64,000 nucleotides of DNA, from positions 620,001-684,000 of the forward strand of contig NC_063024.1 of assembly GCF_020509005.1 (NCBI RefSeq). Direction: 5' to 3'. Within the stretch, counting starts at the first letter, position 1. Every line of letters begins with the position of its first letter. Position numbers and translations under genes: made by a program. The notes under the pieces are model-generated. The model was given only the letters and a program-made list of their open reading frames with translations. It was not told where the DNA came from and searched no databases. Source of the DNA: Fulvia fulva (lineage: Eukaryota; Ascomycota; Dothideomycetes; Mycosphaerellales; Mycosphaerellaceae). Shown here piece by piece: positions 33,991 through 45,078 of this stretch.

Positions 33991-35154
33991 ATGACCCTAC
34001 TTGGACGTACGCACAAACGATGGCGATTATGCGCGTACATGACCACGATCTCGGCGCTGGTCCTGGCCATCTTTGTGCTTTTTCGCCATGACAACAGCAG
34101 ACAGCATGTGCTCTCACGAAGGCCTGACATGGCCGAGTTGCTCGCTGACTACGCCGAGGCCCATGAGGATGTGAAGCGAGACGAGGTCAATGCGCTATGT
34201 CGATTCCATGGCTTTAGACCCTATGGACAACCACGTAAGGTGTACGATTTGATTGCATTCACATCGAGTCTGGACTGGCTCGAGATCAGGTTGAACACTC
34301 TGGCGGCACATGTGGACTACTTTGTGATTGCTGAATCATCGATAACCAATGTCAGTGCTGGTGGACTAGCTTTGTCACAGAACTGGGATCGATTCAGAGC
34401 ATTTCATGACAAGATCATGTATCGAGCTGTCAACATCTCACCTGCTCGAGTCGATGCTACGGATTACATGAACAACCTACAGCATGCGGTCTTCACGGAA
34501 GTGCTAGCGTCATCGGTCAGCACAGACAAAAAGCCCAACCCGGGCGATGTCTTAATCGTAGGCGACATGCACGAACTTCCACGACCAGGAACAATCTCGA
34601 TCTTACGCCACTGCGACCCTCCCAGTAGAACAACGCTCGCCAGCCAATCTTTCCTGTACTCCTTCGCCCTCCATCGCACTGGCTTTTCATGGCTATATCC
34701 GCAAGCCACGACCTTTGGATCGTCTTTGAGAAATACTATCTTGCCCAGTGATCTACGAAGAGGACTACTGCCCTGGTCTTTGCGCGTTCGGGACATTGTG
34801 TATCTGCCATATCACGCAGCACGGCGATGGTGGGATAGAGCTGTGATCTTGGATGCGGCGTGGAATTGTAGCTTGTGTCATGGGACGATTGAGGAGGTGC
34901 AGAGGGAGATGCAGGATCTTGGAGCTCTTGACGCTGCGGGGAATGTGAGTGTGATTGTGGATCACGTTCACGCGAGTCAAGATCTTTCGGCAGGCGAGGA
35001 CAGACTCCTGAGGCTGGTTGAGCAGAAATGGATGGATCTGCCAGAGTATGTCTGGGAGCAGTGGAAGGAGCATGGCAGGTTTGGGTATCTGGTTGATCGA
35101 AGTGGACCTGGGGCTGGATTTGGTGATATCCCGGAGACCTTTGTGGGCACATGA
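33991..35154 (+). CDS. Glycosyltransferase family 17 (beta-1,4-N-acetylglucosaminyltransferase-like)
   Basis: A single exon of 387 residues from the ATG at 33991. The frame is open further upstream but has no ATG there. A basic stretch precedes one hydrophobic segment (ISALVLAIFVLF, about residues 20-35), giving a type II Golgi-membrane topology. The body has the GT17 landmarks VYDLIAFTSSLDWLEIRLN, YFVIAES, GDVLIVGDMHELP and DLRRG. GT17 includes the enzyme that adds bisecting GlcNAc to N-glycans, and the acceptor in fungi is not well known. It starts 195 bases after repeat copy B. No lesion was seen. Confidence 0.85.
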   Translation: MTLLGRTHKRWRLCAYMTTISALVLAIFVLFRHDNSRQHVLSRRPDMAELLADYAEAHEDVKRDEVNALCRFHGFRPYGQPRKVYDLIAFTSSLDWLEIRLNTLAAHVDYFVIAESSITNVSAGGLALSQNWDRFRAFHDKIMYRAVNISPARVDATDYMNNLQHAVFTEVLASSVSTDKKPNPGDVLIVGDMHELPRPGTISILRHCDPPSRTTLASQSFLYSFALHRTGFSWLYPQATTFGSSLRNTILPSDLRRGLLPWSLRVRDIVYLPYHAARRWWDRAVILDAAWNCSLCHGTIEEVQREMQDLGALDAAGNVSVIVDHVHASQDLSAGEDRLLRLVEQKWMDLPEYVWEQWKEHGRFGYLVDRSGPGAGFGDIPETFVGT

Positions 35155-35354
35155 GTCATCTTTCGACCATCTTTCTGCCGATCACAAAGGTTCAGCGAGA
35201 CAAAGCGATGAATTCCCGCTCAACAAGCTCGGGCATCGCTCCTTTCAGGCTGAGCAAACAGCGACTCCTCACATGGGCACAGCACATGTCTCACCTTTCA
35301 AAACACCAACTTTGATGAGTGGAGCTATTTGCAACAAGACTCGTCACAGCCAGC

Positions 35355-37915
35355 ATGGCTCTACCAGAAGGAGAACAACTGTGGGTCGATCTAGATATTG
35401 ATGCTTGGAACAGCGCAGGCAAAGACGGGCGGGGTCGTGCTCCATTCGAAGCAGGAGCTAGGACCAGATGGAACCAACTTGCAGCAGACACCCGTCAGCA
35501 GATGCGAGACGCCCTTCAGGGACATCACTACCATGACGAGCAAGTGAGGGCACAGACTGCTAGTCTCGGGCACGAGCCGACCAAGGAGGATATCGATGGT
35601 CTTCGTCGGTACATGTTGAAGCTCGATGACCTTATTGACGAGAGACAGAACCTTGGTCAAAGCATAGCTGCTTTGAGAACTCTGCGTAGTGTTGAGGCAG
35701 ATACAGGTGGTCGGGTGGTGACATTATTGAACCGATCTGAGACCACCAATAGGGCTGAACGCACCGCGCTGATCGACTCACGAACTCGTCTACAAGCAGT
35801 ACTAGACGGTCATGATAGAAGACAGCAGCGAGAGCATGCACGACGTGAGAATGCTCGCAGGGAGGAACAACAGCAATCGAGGAAGCGGCGTCAAGAGGAA
35901 CTCCAAAACGTGCAAAGTCCCGGAATTATCGAGAACGATGGTAACGACTCTGATGGACAACGATCAACGAGCGTCTTTGCTGAGGAACTTTTGCGTGGAC
36001 AAGCCGCAGACGAGGAGCGTTCAGACACAGAATCTGAGCAAGGAGAAAGCATTCGTCAGGCGCAAGGACAGCTGAGCAGTGCATGGGCTGGTCCGGCATC
36101 TCTTGGCTCCGGCGCAATGGGAACTTGCGAAGTCTTCGTCAAGCAGAACTCTGATGGTATCATCGTTGACGTATGTCTGCGTACGGTGATCTTCAGAGTG
36201 TATTAGCTAACAATTTACAGCGTGTCGCCATCAAAGATGCGAGGGCAGGGCAAAGTGACAAGTTCCAGCATCATGAGCTTACCGATATGCCAGCAGAAGT
36301 CGCAGCAATGTACAAACTCCGACCATTGAAGGGCTCAGAAAGGATCGTCAAGATCCGCAATTGGCGGAGATATCCGCTGGATTACCAAGAGTATGACTAT
36401 CGGATCTATACGGAGTACTGTGGACATGGTGACCTCCATTCGCTTGTGAAGAAGTACTGGCCCGCACGGAGGCTAGACCCTGCAGAACCAGAGATACCTG
36501 AGGGCCAGCGCGATTGGATACCAGAGCCATTTCTATGGGCTGTCTTCGAGTCCCTGGCTACGGCTGGAGTGCTCATGCTTCGAGGCGATCTGGAACCACC
36601 CATGTCGAGGATGTGGGAGTCCATCGTGCACGGGTATGTTGATTGCCACACCATGTCATAACAGAGGCTGATCAAAGCACAGGGACCTGAAGCTCTCGAA
36701 CGGTAAGCATCACTTCATCGGGACCACTATTCTTACTAATGATCCAAGTGTTCCTAGGAGAGCCATCGAGAGATCACTACCGTGGCTCTCCTCAGGCGAA
36801 GGTGAGTCCCTGTTTTTCCCGTGAGCAGGACTGAGCACGACTGACGTATGGAAGCTCGGGGACTTCGGTGTGTCTTTGATCATCAAGCAAGCACATCAGT
36901 GCTTACCAGAGGAAGAAGAACCAGAAATGGCAGATTTTTTCGCCAACGCACAGAAGGATATGCCCGAGGGAGAGAAAGGATTCGGAACTCCTAATGCTCG
37001 ACCACCGGTGAGACATCCTCTTTATGCTACCTGGTAACGATGCTAATGTAAGCACAGGAACAGAAATTTCAAGTCGCAGTTGAAGAAAAATGGCAACCGG
37101 ACTCGAGAGCCAATGTTTGGGGTGTTGGCTTCGTTCTCTGGAGTCTGATCAAAGGCATCGATCAGGATAAGACCCTGAACGACTTCGACGGTGCCAATAC
37201 AGAAGGCAGGAAACCGGCACGATTCATCAAGGCTGCAAGAAATCAATACAGCTATAAGCTGCGAAGATTGATCCGGAATTGTCTCAACTGGAATCGGAAC
37301 CAGCGACCAACATTTGACTAAGTTCTGAACGCCATACATCGATACACTGCTGCGTCTGGACAGGACCTTGCACGGGGCTTACGAGATGCCCATCCTAACG
37401 ACACCGGCTTCAGCAGGCCAGCTATTCTCGTGCAGAAAGACAAATGGCCACTGCGTGCAGTTTTGGCATCGCTCCCAGACGCTGAGGATATGGATGGGGC
37501 TAGTCAACCGCCTTTACCAAGACCTGTGAGGCGAGGCTCACTGGATGTCTCTCCGTCCAGGACTGGGTCGGATGTCAGCTCGATACCCTCGTACCCGAGC
37601 GACTCTGATGACGACGACCTTGGAGGGCCGGAAGGTGATTTTCTAGACATACAGGAGATTCGAGCAGAAAGTGATGGCGAGGAGGGATCCAGCCAGCGAC
37701 GCTATCCGCCGGTAAGGTTGAATCTGGGAAAGAAGAGTAGGAAGCGAAAGTGTTCTTTGAGTCTACCAGAGTTGCCTTCGCCTAAAAGGTCTAAGTCACA
37801 GGATGCGCAGGGGCAGGAGAGTGGTCATGACAGTGCAGATGAAGGAGAGGATGAGGAGGGCGAGGTGATAGACGGTCATGGTCGTGCAGCGAATGGTGTC
37901 GATTTTGATGAGTAG
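35355..37915 (+). pseudogene. Kinase-like protein, first of a tandem pair, with a nonsense codon in the kinase domain
   Basis: Six exons: 35355-36170, 36221-36633, 36683-36702, 36749-36801, 36855-37007 and from 37058. A 270-residue Arg/Glu-rich, probably coiled-coil N-terminus precedes a protein-kinase-like domain: VAIKD (lysine), RIYTEYCGHGDL (hinge), HGDLKLSN (catalytic loop with HGD for HRD), GDFGVS (DFG) and VWGVGFVLW. After RNQRPTFD, an in-frame TAA (37319-37321) cuts the last kinase helix. The same frame then stays open for about 197 codons to 37915, with an acidic, Ser-rich, basic-patched tail that aligns with the paralogue at 39863-42491. So the stop is probably recent. CAA to TAA would be a single C-to-T change. 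A truncated kinase might still be made. Confidence 0.65.
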
Positions 37916-38176
37916 TTTGTTGACACTGCCCAGTCATCCGTCAACTTGATGCCCACACTGACCAAGCCACACGGAGTCTGGGCCTACTAGTCTATTACAT
38001 CTAGCATCATCACGACCCCCGCCTCTGTGCCCACACCACCCGGCAACAAGACTCTGCCCCTCGATCAAGTAGCTCAGCACGCAAGCGTTGCTCTAGAGTC
38101 TCCAGGCCATCTCCGGACTCATCTACGTACGGCTTTGGGATTCCTTGATAAGCGTTAGCAACATCGTCAGCCACCA

Positions 38177-38905
38177 CTACTTCACGAGCTCATCCCACTT
38201 ACTGCCATTCGCCTTCAGCAATTGCGGCACCGCACCACAAGGCGCCTCAACCGACGCATCACAAAGATGCGGCGCGGTCGCAACGATCCTGCTCCACATG
38301 TGAGGTCGGAAGATCTTCTCCTGGACGTTCACAAATCCGATGGCTTCCAGAGTTGGCTTGAACTCCGCACCGATGTTAGGGACTCCCAACATACGCATAA
38401 TGTGTCGAACCAACTTGATAAACGTCGTATAAGCTGGACCATTGCTTTCAGGAAGGACATCATCGTCTAGCTCTATCAGTTGAATCCACCCCCCTGGCTC
38501 GATGGTGTCGGTAAGGTTCTGGCCGGATTGCTTGAGGGGAGTGCCGTAGGCTCCTGCTAGGACGTTACGCTGATGGGCGAAGTCGAAGCTGTTGTGGAGG
38601 TTGGTGGGGAATGGGGTGCGGATGTCGTGTTGTAAGAAGTCGAAGTCTTTGGAGCTCTCGACTAGAAAGATTGTGCTGTTGATGTCAGTGCTGAGGAAGT
38701 AGTGGGTTGATAGGGTGCATTTGCTTGCGACATCGAAGGCCCAGGTTCCTGCAATGGGAGGTCAGCAAAATGAGTTATGGATGGATGGATGGGCTGGACA
38801 TACCAGCGGCACTTCCTGAGTCCAGGATCCGGAGACCATGGTTGGTGAAGGCTTACGATGTCAAGTCGCAGTTCTGTGCCAGGGCAGATGTGCGATGGTA
38901 CTTTT
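38177..38905 (-). pseudogene. SAM-dependent methyltransferase relic (LaeA/UMTA-like)
   Basis: Read on the minus strand, an exon with RILDSGSAAG (glycine-rich motif I) joins across an intron (donor GTATGT, acceptor TGCAG at about 38750) to TWAFDVA, then SFDFAHQRN, EPGGWIQLIEL and a C-terminal block ending at 38177. These are the motifs of fungal secondary-metabolism-type methyltransferases. Upstream of motif I, the usual 20-25 residues are missing, a TAA lies directly before it in frame, and no start codon fits. Only scattered pieces (YHRTSALA, ELRLDI) remain. It is probably a degraded gene. Confidence 0.5.
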
Positions 38906-39862
38906 CCAAACGTACATCGGGGGGTCTGATACCAGGCGACAATAATCCTTAAACCAAGAATCTAAGATATAAGCGAGGGAGTGCATAGGCGACGAAGGGC
39001 ATGCCGGATGGGGTAGAGCCGCGAAGGATCAGCGCTTGGTAAGCTCATGCTATACCTTTTTGCCCAACGCAGAAGATGAGCTAAGCGGAGCTAACACAAT
39101 CATATGGGTTACAGGATGCGCCACGTCTAGGGCTTGAATGCCGGGTCATGTTTCCAGCTATTCTACAAAATGGTCACCCAGCGTCCACCCCCGACCATTG
39201 GCAGAGCGTACTATTCTTTTGACTAGGCAGAGCAATCATGTCTGCTCGATGAGCCGAGCAACCTCATGAACTCATCTCGACTTCATCATTCTCGCAGGAT
39301 ATATCAGCGACATACGCATCCCGTTATACGGTGTCACACCAACAATGCTCACAGAAAACACAGGTACTTCCAGGGCGGGATACACAACTTCCCGGCAGTA
39401 CCTTTCTTCGTGCCGCACATTATTTCCTACGTGTTTGCTAGGAAGCATCGTGGGTCTTGGCGGTATAATCCTTGCACGCTGTGGAGGGATCGTAGAGAGT
39501 TGGCCTTCACGGACAATGATTCGGCAATGCTGAACAAGGATTCAATGTCGACGAGAGTAATAGAAGACGCAATTTTTCAGACCAACGACGAGTTAGATGG
39601 AAAGCCTGACGCAAGATTCGACATCGGCAGAAGCTGGGCCACGAAACTCAATGACACTACCGAAGTTGATGGGAAGTGATACCTTTCAGCTGCGCTCTTT
39701 GTTGTCAATACACGAACACCGCCGATGAGTGATGAGAGAACCTCTCCTTTGTTATCCTCCCTGATCGTGATTTACTCAATATAATAAAGCAAAAGCAAAC
39801 TAGGAGCTTGCAAGTACACAAGACTCAGCAAGATTCCACAACTGCCATCGCTCGCAAGCGTA
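38906..39862. other. Intergenic stretch before the second kinase gene
   Basis: It contains an open frame of 137 residues (39266-39679) with no motif I recognise and no support from a neighbour. I do not annotate it as a gene. Confidence 0.35.
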
Positions 39863-42491
39863 ATGTCGGCAACTGCCCAAAGTGAAGCTTGGGTTGATCT
39901 AGCGATGGAAGCTTGGGAAACGAACCCAAACCGGAAAATCAGGGGTAGAAAGCGTGTGGAGTCTGCAGCTCGCGCCAAGTTCGAGGGACTTGCTGCTGAT
40001 CGAAGACACAATGTATACACCCTAGTATCGAGCTGGAGCGCGGCCAGAGATGCTCTTGATGTAGCATACAAGGCTGTGGGTGATCCGGAAATTCCACAGA
40101 ATGCTGAAAACCTCACTGCCCATATAACGCGGCTTGAGGAGGCTATAACGACCTCGCAAGCTGTTCGTGACGCTTTGACCGCCCTGCTGGTACGCCGCGA
40201 CGTTATACCCGATACCGATGGACGTGTCGTCCAGCATGTGGAGCGACTTTTTCAGCAAGCTAAAGATGATTATGACGAGCCCATTGAGTCAAGGGTCCAG
40301 GCCCAGCAAGATCTTGAAGTGGTACAGAACAGCGCAGAAGGCAGGGGCGAGAGCATCATCGACGCACGAAGCAACTCGCAAAGTGAACAGCAGATCGCAG
40401 CCCAGACCGGTAAAAAGGCTCAGCTTCGACAAAATGAAAGCGGCCGTGCAAACAATGACACCGAAGGAGAACAGAACGGAGGTCGTAGTGGTGCGGAGCA
40501 CGAAAATCAGGCACAGTCTACGGGCGCTCAGCCTGCTGACAATAACGTAGATCGATCAAGGGCAGGAAATTCAGAAGACCAGCCACCTCCAATTCCAGCA
40601 ATGCCACCGCCGCCACCGCCGCTATTGTCTCCTGTGAGTCCAGGAAGTGTGAGACGAGCCAAAGGACTCCTCGGTGTGGGATGGGCAGGACCAAAACTCA
40701 TCAGCGGAACGAATCAATCCAAATGCGAAATCTACGTCAAGCAGAACTCCCACGGTACCATAGTTGATTTGAGTTTGGTATTCTAATAGCTTCAGCTGAA
40801 AGGCACTTTCTAACGTCGAAGCAGCGAATAGTCGTGAAAGACACTGCTGCTGGCCAAGCAGATGCCTTCAAGTATGCAGATGTCGGCGGCATCCAAATGC
40901 CAGTAGAAGTCGCTGCAATGCATATGCTGAAGCAGCTGATTGGATCAGAGTGTATCGTGCAGATGAGGAACTGGCGTATGTATCCAAGTACCGTGCCTCA
41001 CCTGGATTATCGGATCTACATGGAGTACTGCGGACGTGGCGATCTATTCGACTTCAAGAGGCCTTACTACCAGTTCGTCTCACAAGATGCAGAATGTCAA
41101 CTGCCGCCAGAGAATGGTATCTGGATCCCGGAGCCATTTTTGTGGGCCGTGTTCCATACGCTCGTCGCAGGTGGACTACTGATGGAGCGTGGCGATGGCG
41201 ATTATCTGGAAGCTGGAGCATGGCACACTATCGTTCACGGGTAAGTTGGAGCGAGTCGCCGTGAAGGTGTATCGACGAAGCTGACAATCCAAACAGTGAC
41301 CTGAAGTTGGCCAACGGTAATTGCAACACGTGTTGAGGACGAGCTCATGCTAACATGACCCTAGTATTCCTAGCTGAAAACACAAGCAATTTCTATCGAG
41401 GATATCCACAGCCAAAGGTGGAACTTCTCAGCCAGATCTTCAAACTGTCGATAGCCCGCGCTGACATGACTTCGTAGATCGCAGACTTTGGTGAATCGTT
41501 GATGATTGCAAGTGAGGACATTCGTCAGCCAGAGCAGCTATTCGAAAACGAGGGCATTGGCACTTACAATGCTCGAGCACCAGTATGAGTGCTGTACCGT
41601 CGTTCGGTCACAAGCTGATTGTGACCACAGGAACAGACTGTAAGAATTGGGTCGAGCCAAGAAGCCCTGCCGAGATCGTCAACCAATGTATGGGGCATCG
41701 GATTCGTGTTGTGGAGTCTGGTACATGGTAAGGAGACGGACAAACTTCTGCACGACTTCGAAGCAGATGGTGATGGCCAGGCAAAGAAGAAGCCAGCAAC
41801 ATTCAATGATGGCGCTAGACAGCAGTACAGTCGCCAGTTGCTTGCTGCCATCGAGCACTGTCTAGCGTACGATGCCGCGGCACGACCTTCCTGCGCTGAT
41901 CTGATGCACACCATTCGTCGAAATACGGGACACGGAAGACACGATCGAGCACGTGGCTTGCGAGATGCCGATTCGAAAGACCGGAGATTCGTGAAATATG
42001 GTGTTGCACCGCAGAGCGACAAGTGGCCGCTACACACTCCATTGGTCGCGGCACCAGAAGCTGGTAAGCTGGGACGTTTCGACCCCCCGCCTCGGCGTCG
42101 AAATCGCAGAGACCGCAGAGCTGTTGACTCAGAAACCGAATCTGATGACTCCGGTGAGGACGATGATGATGACGACCTTGGCGGCAATGCTGGAGACATC
42201 TTGTCCTTCAGCACAGACGAGGGGAGTGAGCGAGGTCTGGATGAGTCGGGGGTCACGGGACAGTCAAGAAAGCGTCCAGCGGCTGATGGGATTGCACCCT
42301 CCACGCCTACGAAGAGAGCCATGACGGACAGGCAAGATCGTGTTCCCAGTGGTGGCACCCACTTCTCGCCATCCACGCCCCCGGAGACAGCCCAGCTTCA
42401 CAGCCAGCAGCATAATCCTAGAGGGTCCTCCGACCTCCCTTCGCCAACTTACTCGATAACAAGCAGCCGACGAACTAGTAATGCTTCATGA
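39863..42491 (+). CDS. Kinase-like protein, second of the tandem pair
   Basis: Six exons: 39863-40777, 40825-41240, 41297-41316, 41365-41417, 41478-41582 and 41631-42491. The layout matches the upstream paralogue: a charged N-terminal half with a proline run near its end, then RIVVKD, RIYMEYCGRGDL, HGDLKLAN, ADFGES, NVWGIGFVLW and ARPSCADL, then an acidic Ser-rich tail. The catalytic loop is HGD instead of HRD in both copies. The lysine, Asp and DFG are kept, so activity is possible. Intron 1 uses a donor nine bases beyond the position used in the paralogue. At that position the sequence reads TTGAGT where GTGAGT would be ideal, so the donor seems to have moved, adding three residues. No nonsense codon was seen. 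Function unknown. Confidence 0.7.
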
Positions 42492-42751
42492 GTGCGTGGT
42501 CCGCGAGCTATCACAGTGTCTCACAGGGTGTCCAAATCCTTTCTTTTTTGAGCTCAAGCCCGACGTTATTGCTCATGTTTTGGGCGAAATATTGATATAG
42601 TCCAGCACAGGAGTTGGGATTTATGATGTTGGAAAAAACTTATTAGCAAATATGATGCCGTTGTAGGTGACGCGACATAGCACGCCCTTTGACAAGCAAG
42701 CTAGCATGTGCATTAGTCCGAAAAGGGAAGGCAATCTCGCTTAGCGGATGA

Positions 42752-43495
42752 ATGATGAGCAGCACAACGAACAATTCTGGACTTCCACCTTCTGATGTAC
42801 ATCTCCGTGATCAATACATTACTATGGCCATCGAAGAAGGACTCAACAAGCCAAAGACGACCGTCGGGCCCTTCGTTAATGGCAAGCCGACCACAGTGTC
42901 ATTCTTCTCTGCACAACAGTTACAAGACTCGCCATTCTTAACCAGTCTCCTAACAACAATCAACTTGGCATATGCAAAAGGAGAAGGCTCGAAGCCTGAG
43001 CTAGGCTTCAGCAAAACTGATCGCCTGAGCTCTATCAGTGGGATCTTTGACTACATACGAGACGATCCCGAGGCGTTTCTCGTTGTTCTCAGCCACCAGG
43101 AAAGCTGCGATGTCATTGCCACTGCAACTTGTCGCCGGTATCTGGCCCCTGATGAGAGCAAATCGCCCTGGCTGTGCTCGCATAATGTCGAAGATGGCAC
43201 TGAAGAGTGGGAAATTAGGCTGCTGGCTACTCATCCGTCTGCGCAAGGGTGTGGCGCCGCAGGGTTCATCATGAAGGCAACAGAGCAGGAAGTCATCGAG
43301 CGCTTTGATCGAAAGCGGAAGGCGATAGATACCCATGCATCGACACGACTCAAGATGGTGCTCTGCGCTATCAAGGAACTGTACCCTGAATTCTACATGC
43401 GTAGAGGATACGGCGTAGACTATGTCCACGAAGGAGGAGAGGAGCGCAAATTCAACATCTTGTTCATGTCGAAGACCTTGGCTACGCTTCCGTGA
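42752..43495 (+). CDS. GNAT-family N-acetyltransferase
   Basis: A single exon of 247 residues. The acetyl-CoA-binding region is recognisable as EIRLLATHPSAQGCGAAGFIM, where the QGCGAA part fills the Q/R-x2-G-x-G/A motif, followed by the late strand FYMRRGYGV and a FMSKTL ending. The N-terminal 90 residues are less conserved. GNAT enzymes acetylate amines of small molecules or proteins. The substrate cannot be told. It ends 16 bases before the convergent methyltransferase gene. Confidence 0.7.
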   Translation: MMSSTTNNSGLPPSDVHLRDQYITMAIEEGLNKPKTTVGPFVNGKPTTVSFFSAQQLQDSPFLTSLLTTINLAYAKGEGSKPELGFSKTDRLSSISGIFDYIRDDPEAFLVVLSHQESCDVIATATCRRYLAPDESKSPWLCSHNVEDGTEEWEIRLLATHPSAQGCGAAGFIMKATEQEVIERFDRKRKAIDTHASTRLKMVLCAIKELYPEFYMRRGYGVDYVHEGGEERKFNILFMSKTLATLP

Positions 43496-43511
43496 GCGAC
43501 TCTACATCTGA

Positions 43512-44484
43512 CTACGGCTTCCTCCCATACACGGCATACATCATGGTATAATTGCCGACGTCGGGCTTGACCAAAGCATGATACTTATCAATCTCTGCCT
43601 GAGCCTCCTCTATCGGCTTGCCAAGTCTTTGTGCAGCGCCATACATACTTGCTTCAAAGGCCTCACGCATGTCCCGATACCAGAATTCGCCGACTTCCTT
43701 CATGGCAGGATCCGTTTCATGGGCCCCACCAAAAGATAGTTGGTATTTGTGAACCACGACATCGACAAAGCCGGCATCTTCGAACCAGTCCCTCATCTTC
43801 GTGCCTGCATGCTGCTCTATACCTAGGGCCTTGATGATTTCCAGTGGGCCATCGTGAGCCACCTTTCCACCGGCACCGAAAATGGTAAAATCGACCTCAT
43901 GGTGCTCAAGGTATCCACCAGAATCCAGCATAGCGAACTCTTTCTTGAGCAGCCCATGCCAGTCGGTCATGCCAGCGATGAGTAGACGACTGAAGATGTA
44001 GTCAAAGACCGCTTCATCTTGGTCAAGAACAGGTCCGGCAGATCCAGTCCAGAGCGTAGGCTGCTGTGTCAAGACGTTGCCTCGAAGGTACTGAACGTTC
44101 GCACGCTGTTCTCTCAGCGTTGGCACTGGCGATAGGTCGAGGCCATACACTTCTGCTTTTGGGAACCTGCGGGCAAGCTTATCGGTCACGTAGCCTGTAC
44201 CGCATCCGATATCGAGCACCTTGGTCACCTTCGCTTCGTTGACCGGAGCATGAAAAATATTGCCGCTCATCACAGTCTCCAGGGCTCGGGCTTGGTCTTC
44301 GAGTCGGACGTGTTCTTTTGCACTGCAGTCTATCAGCACTGGATCTGTCCTCGCCCAATGGAAGTGGAACAAACTCTTTGGGCAAAATATAGTTGGACCC
44401 TGCATCGTCATGATATGCTCTCTCTTCTTTGTCGGAGTTCATTGCTGGCTTTTGAGCGAAGTCGCTGCGAGCTGTAGTGGTCAT
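43512..44484 (-). CDS. SAM-dependent methyltransferase (LaeA/UMTA-like)
   Basis: Two exons: 44484-44375 and 44314-43512 (intron 44374-44315, donor GTTTGT, acceptor AAAAG), about 304 residues. This splice was chosen because it joins NYILPK to EHVRLEDQ, the usual N-terminal arrangement of the family. Starting at 44411 in the second frame would lose it. Motif I is VLDIGCGTGYVT, with the acidic ribose-binding strand AEVYGLDLSP, then DYIFSRLLIAGM and GGYLEHHEVDF. Such enzymes often modify fungal metabolites or act as LaeA-like regulators. It is intact, unlike the relic at 38177-38905. Confidence 0.75.
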
Positions 44485-44746
44485 GGCGAGTGCAGTGGGA
44501 GTTGCTCATCAGTATGCTGCGAGACATTGAGACCTTTTAAACTGCAACACACCCATGCTCACCGAGCCGCAGTTCACTGATGTTCAGACTGGAAACTTTG
44601 CGCCACTAATTCCAGAAAGACCGATTGATTTGTCGGTCCATTAGAAACCACGATACCGGTACGTGCGAACGTTGTTGGAAAGCAGACTCGGCAGAGATAT
44701 AACCCTGTTAACATCGCGGGTTCGAGGGCTTTCGTTCGGTCACTCC

Positions 44747-45078
44747 GGTCACTGATGCCTCATCACTTCCCCGGACCCCAGCTAGCCGACCGGACCCTAG
44801 TGACCCATCAAGTTCCCAATCAAACTCCGTCAAATGTCGACAGTCTTGCACGTCGCCGTTGCGCCTCGGAGAGGGCACATCGGCGGGCCCCTACCTCTAC
44901 CTTGTGAGAGCCCCCCCTCCTACTCGTTTCCGGCTAGAGTGCGCGGCAAAGATAGATGCTAAGGGGTTTTCGAGGTGCAGTTTGGAGTTGTAGTAGCAAA
45001 GGCTCAATCAACATAAGCGGTAAATGATGGGGTCCGGTCGGCCAGCTGGGGTCCGGTGAAGTGGTTAGGTCACTGACG
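44747..45078. mobile_element. MITE-like element with about 45-bp terminal inverted repeats
   Basis: The left end (44751-44801) and the reverse complement of the right end (45024-45075) share CCGGACCCCAGCT then GCCGACCGGACCC, with looser similarity outward (CACTTC, then CAGTGA/CACTGA). The inside, about 220 bases, has no coding frame. This is the form of a short non-autonomous DNA transposon. Exact ends and target-site duplication are unclear. Confidence 0.55.

Noticed and set aside
940..37321. Stop codons as programmed readthrough or recoding.
   Set aside because: The four nonsense codons differ in type and context, and other lesions in the same set are frameshifts and splice-site losses, which readthrough cannot explain.
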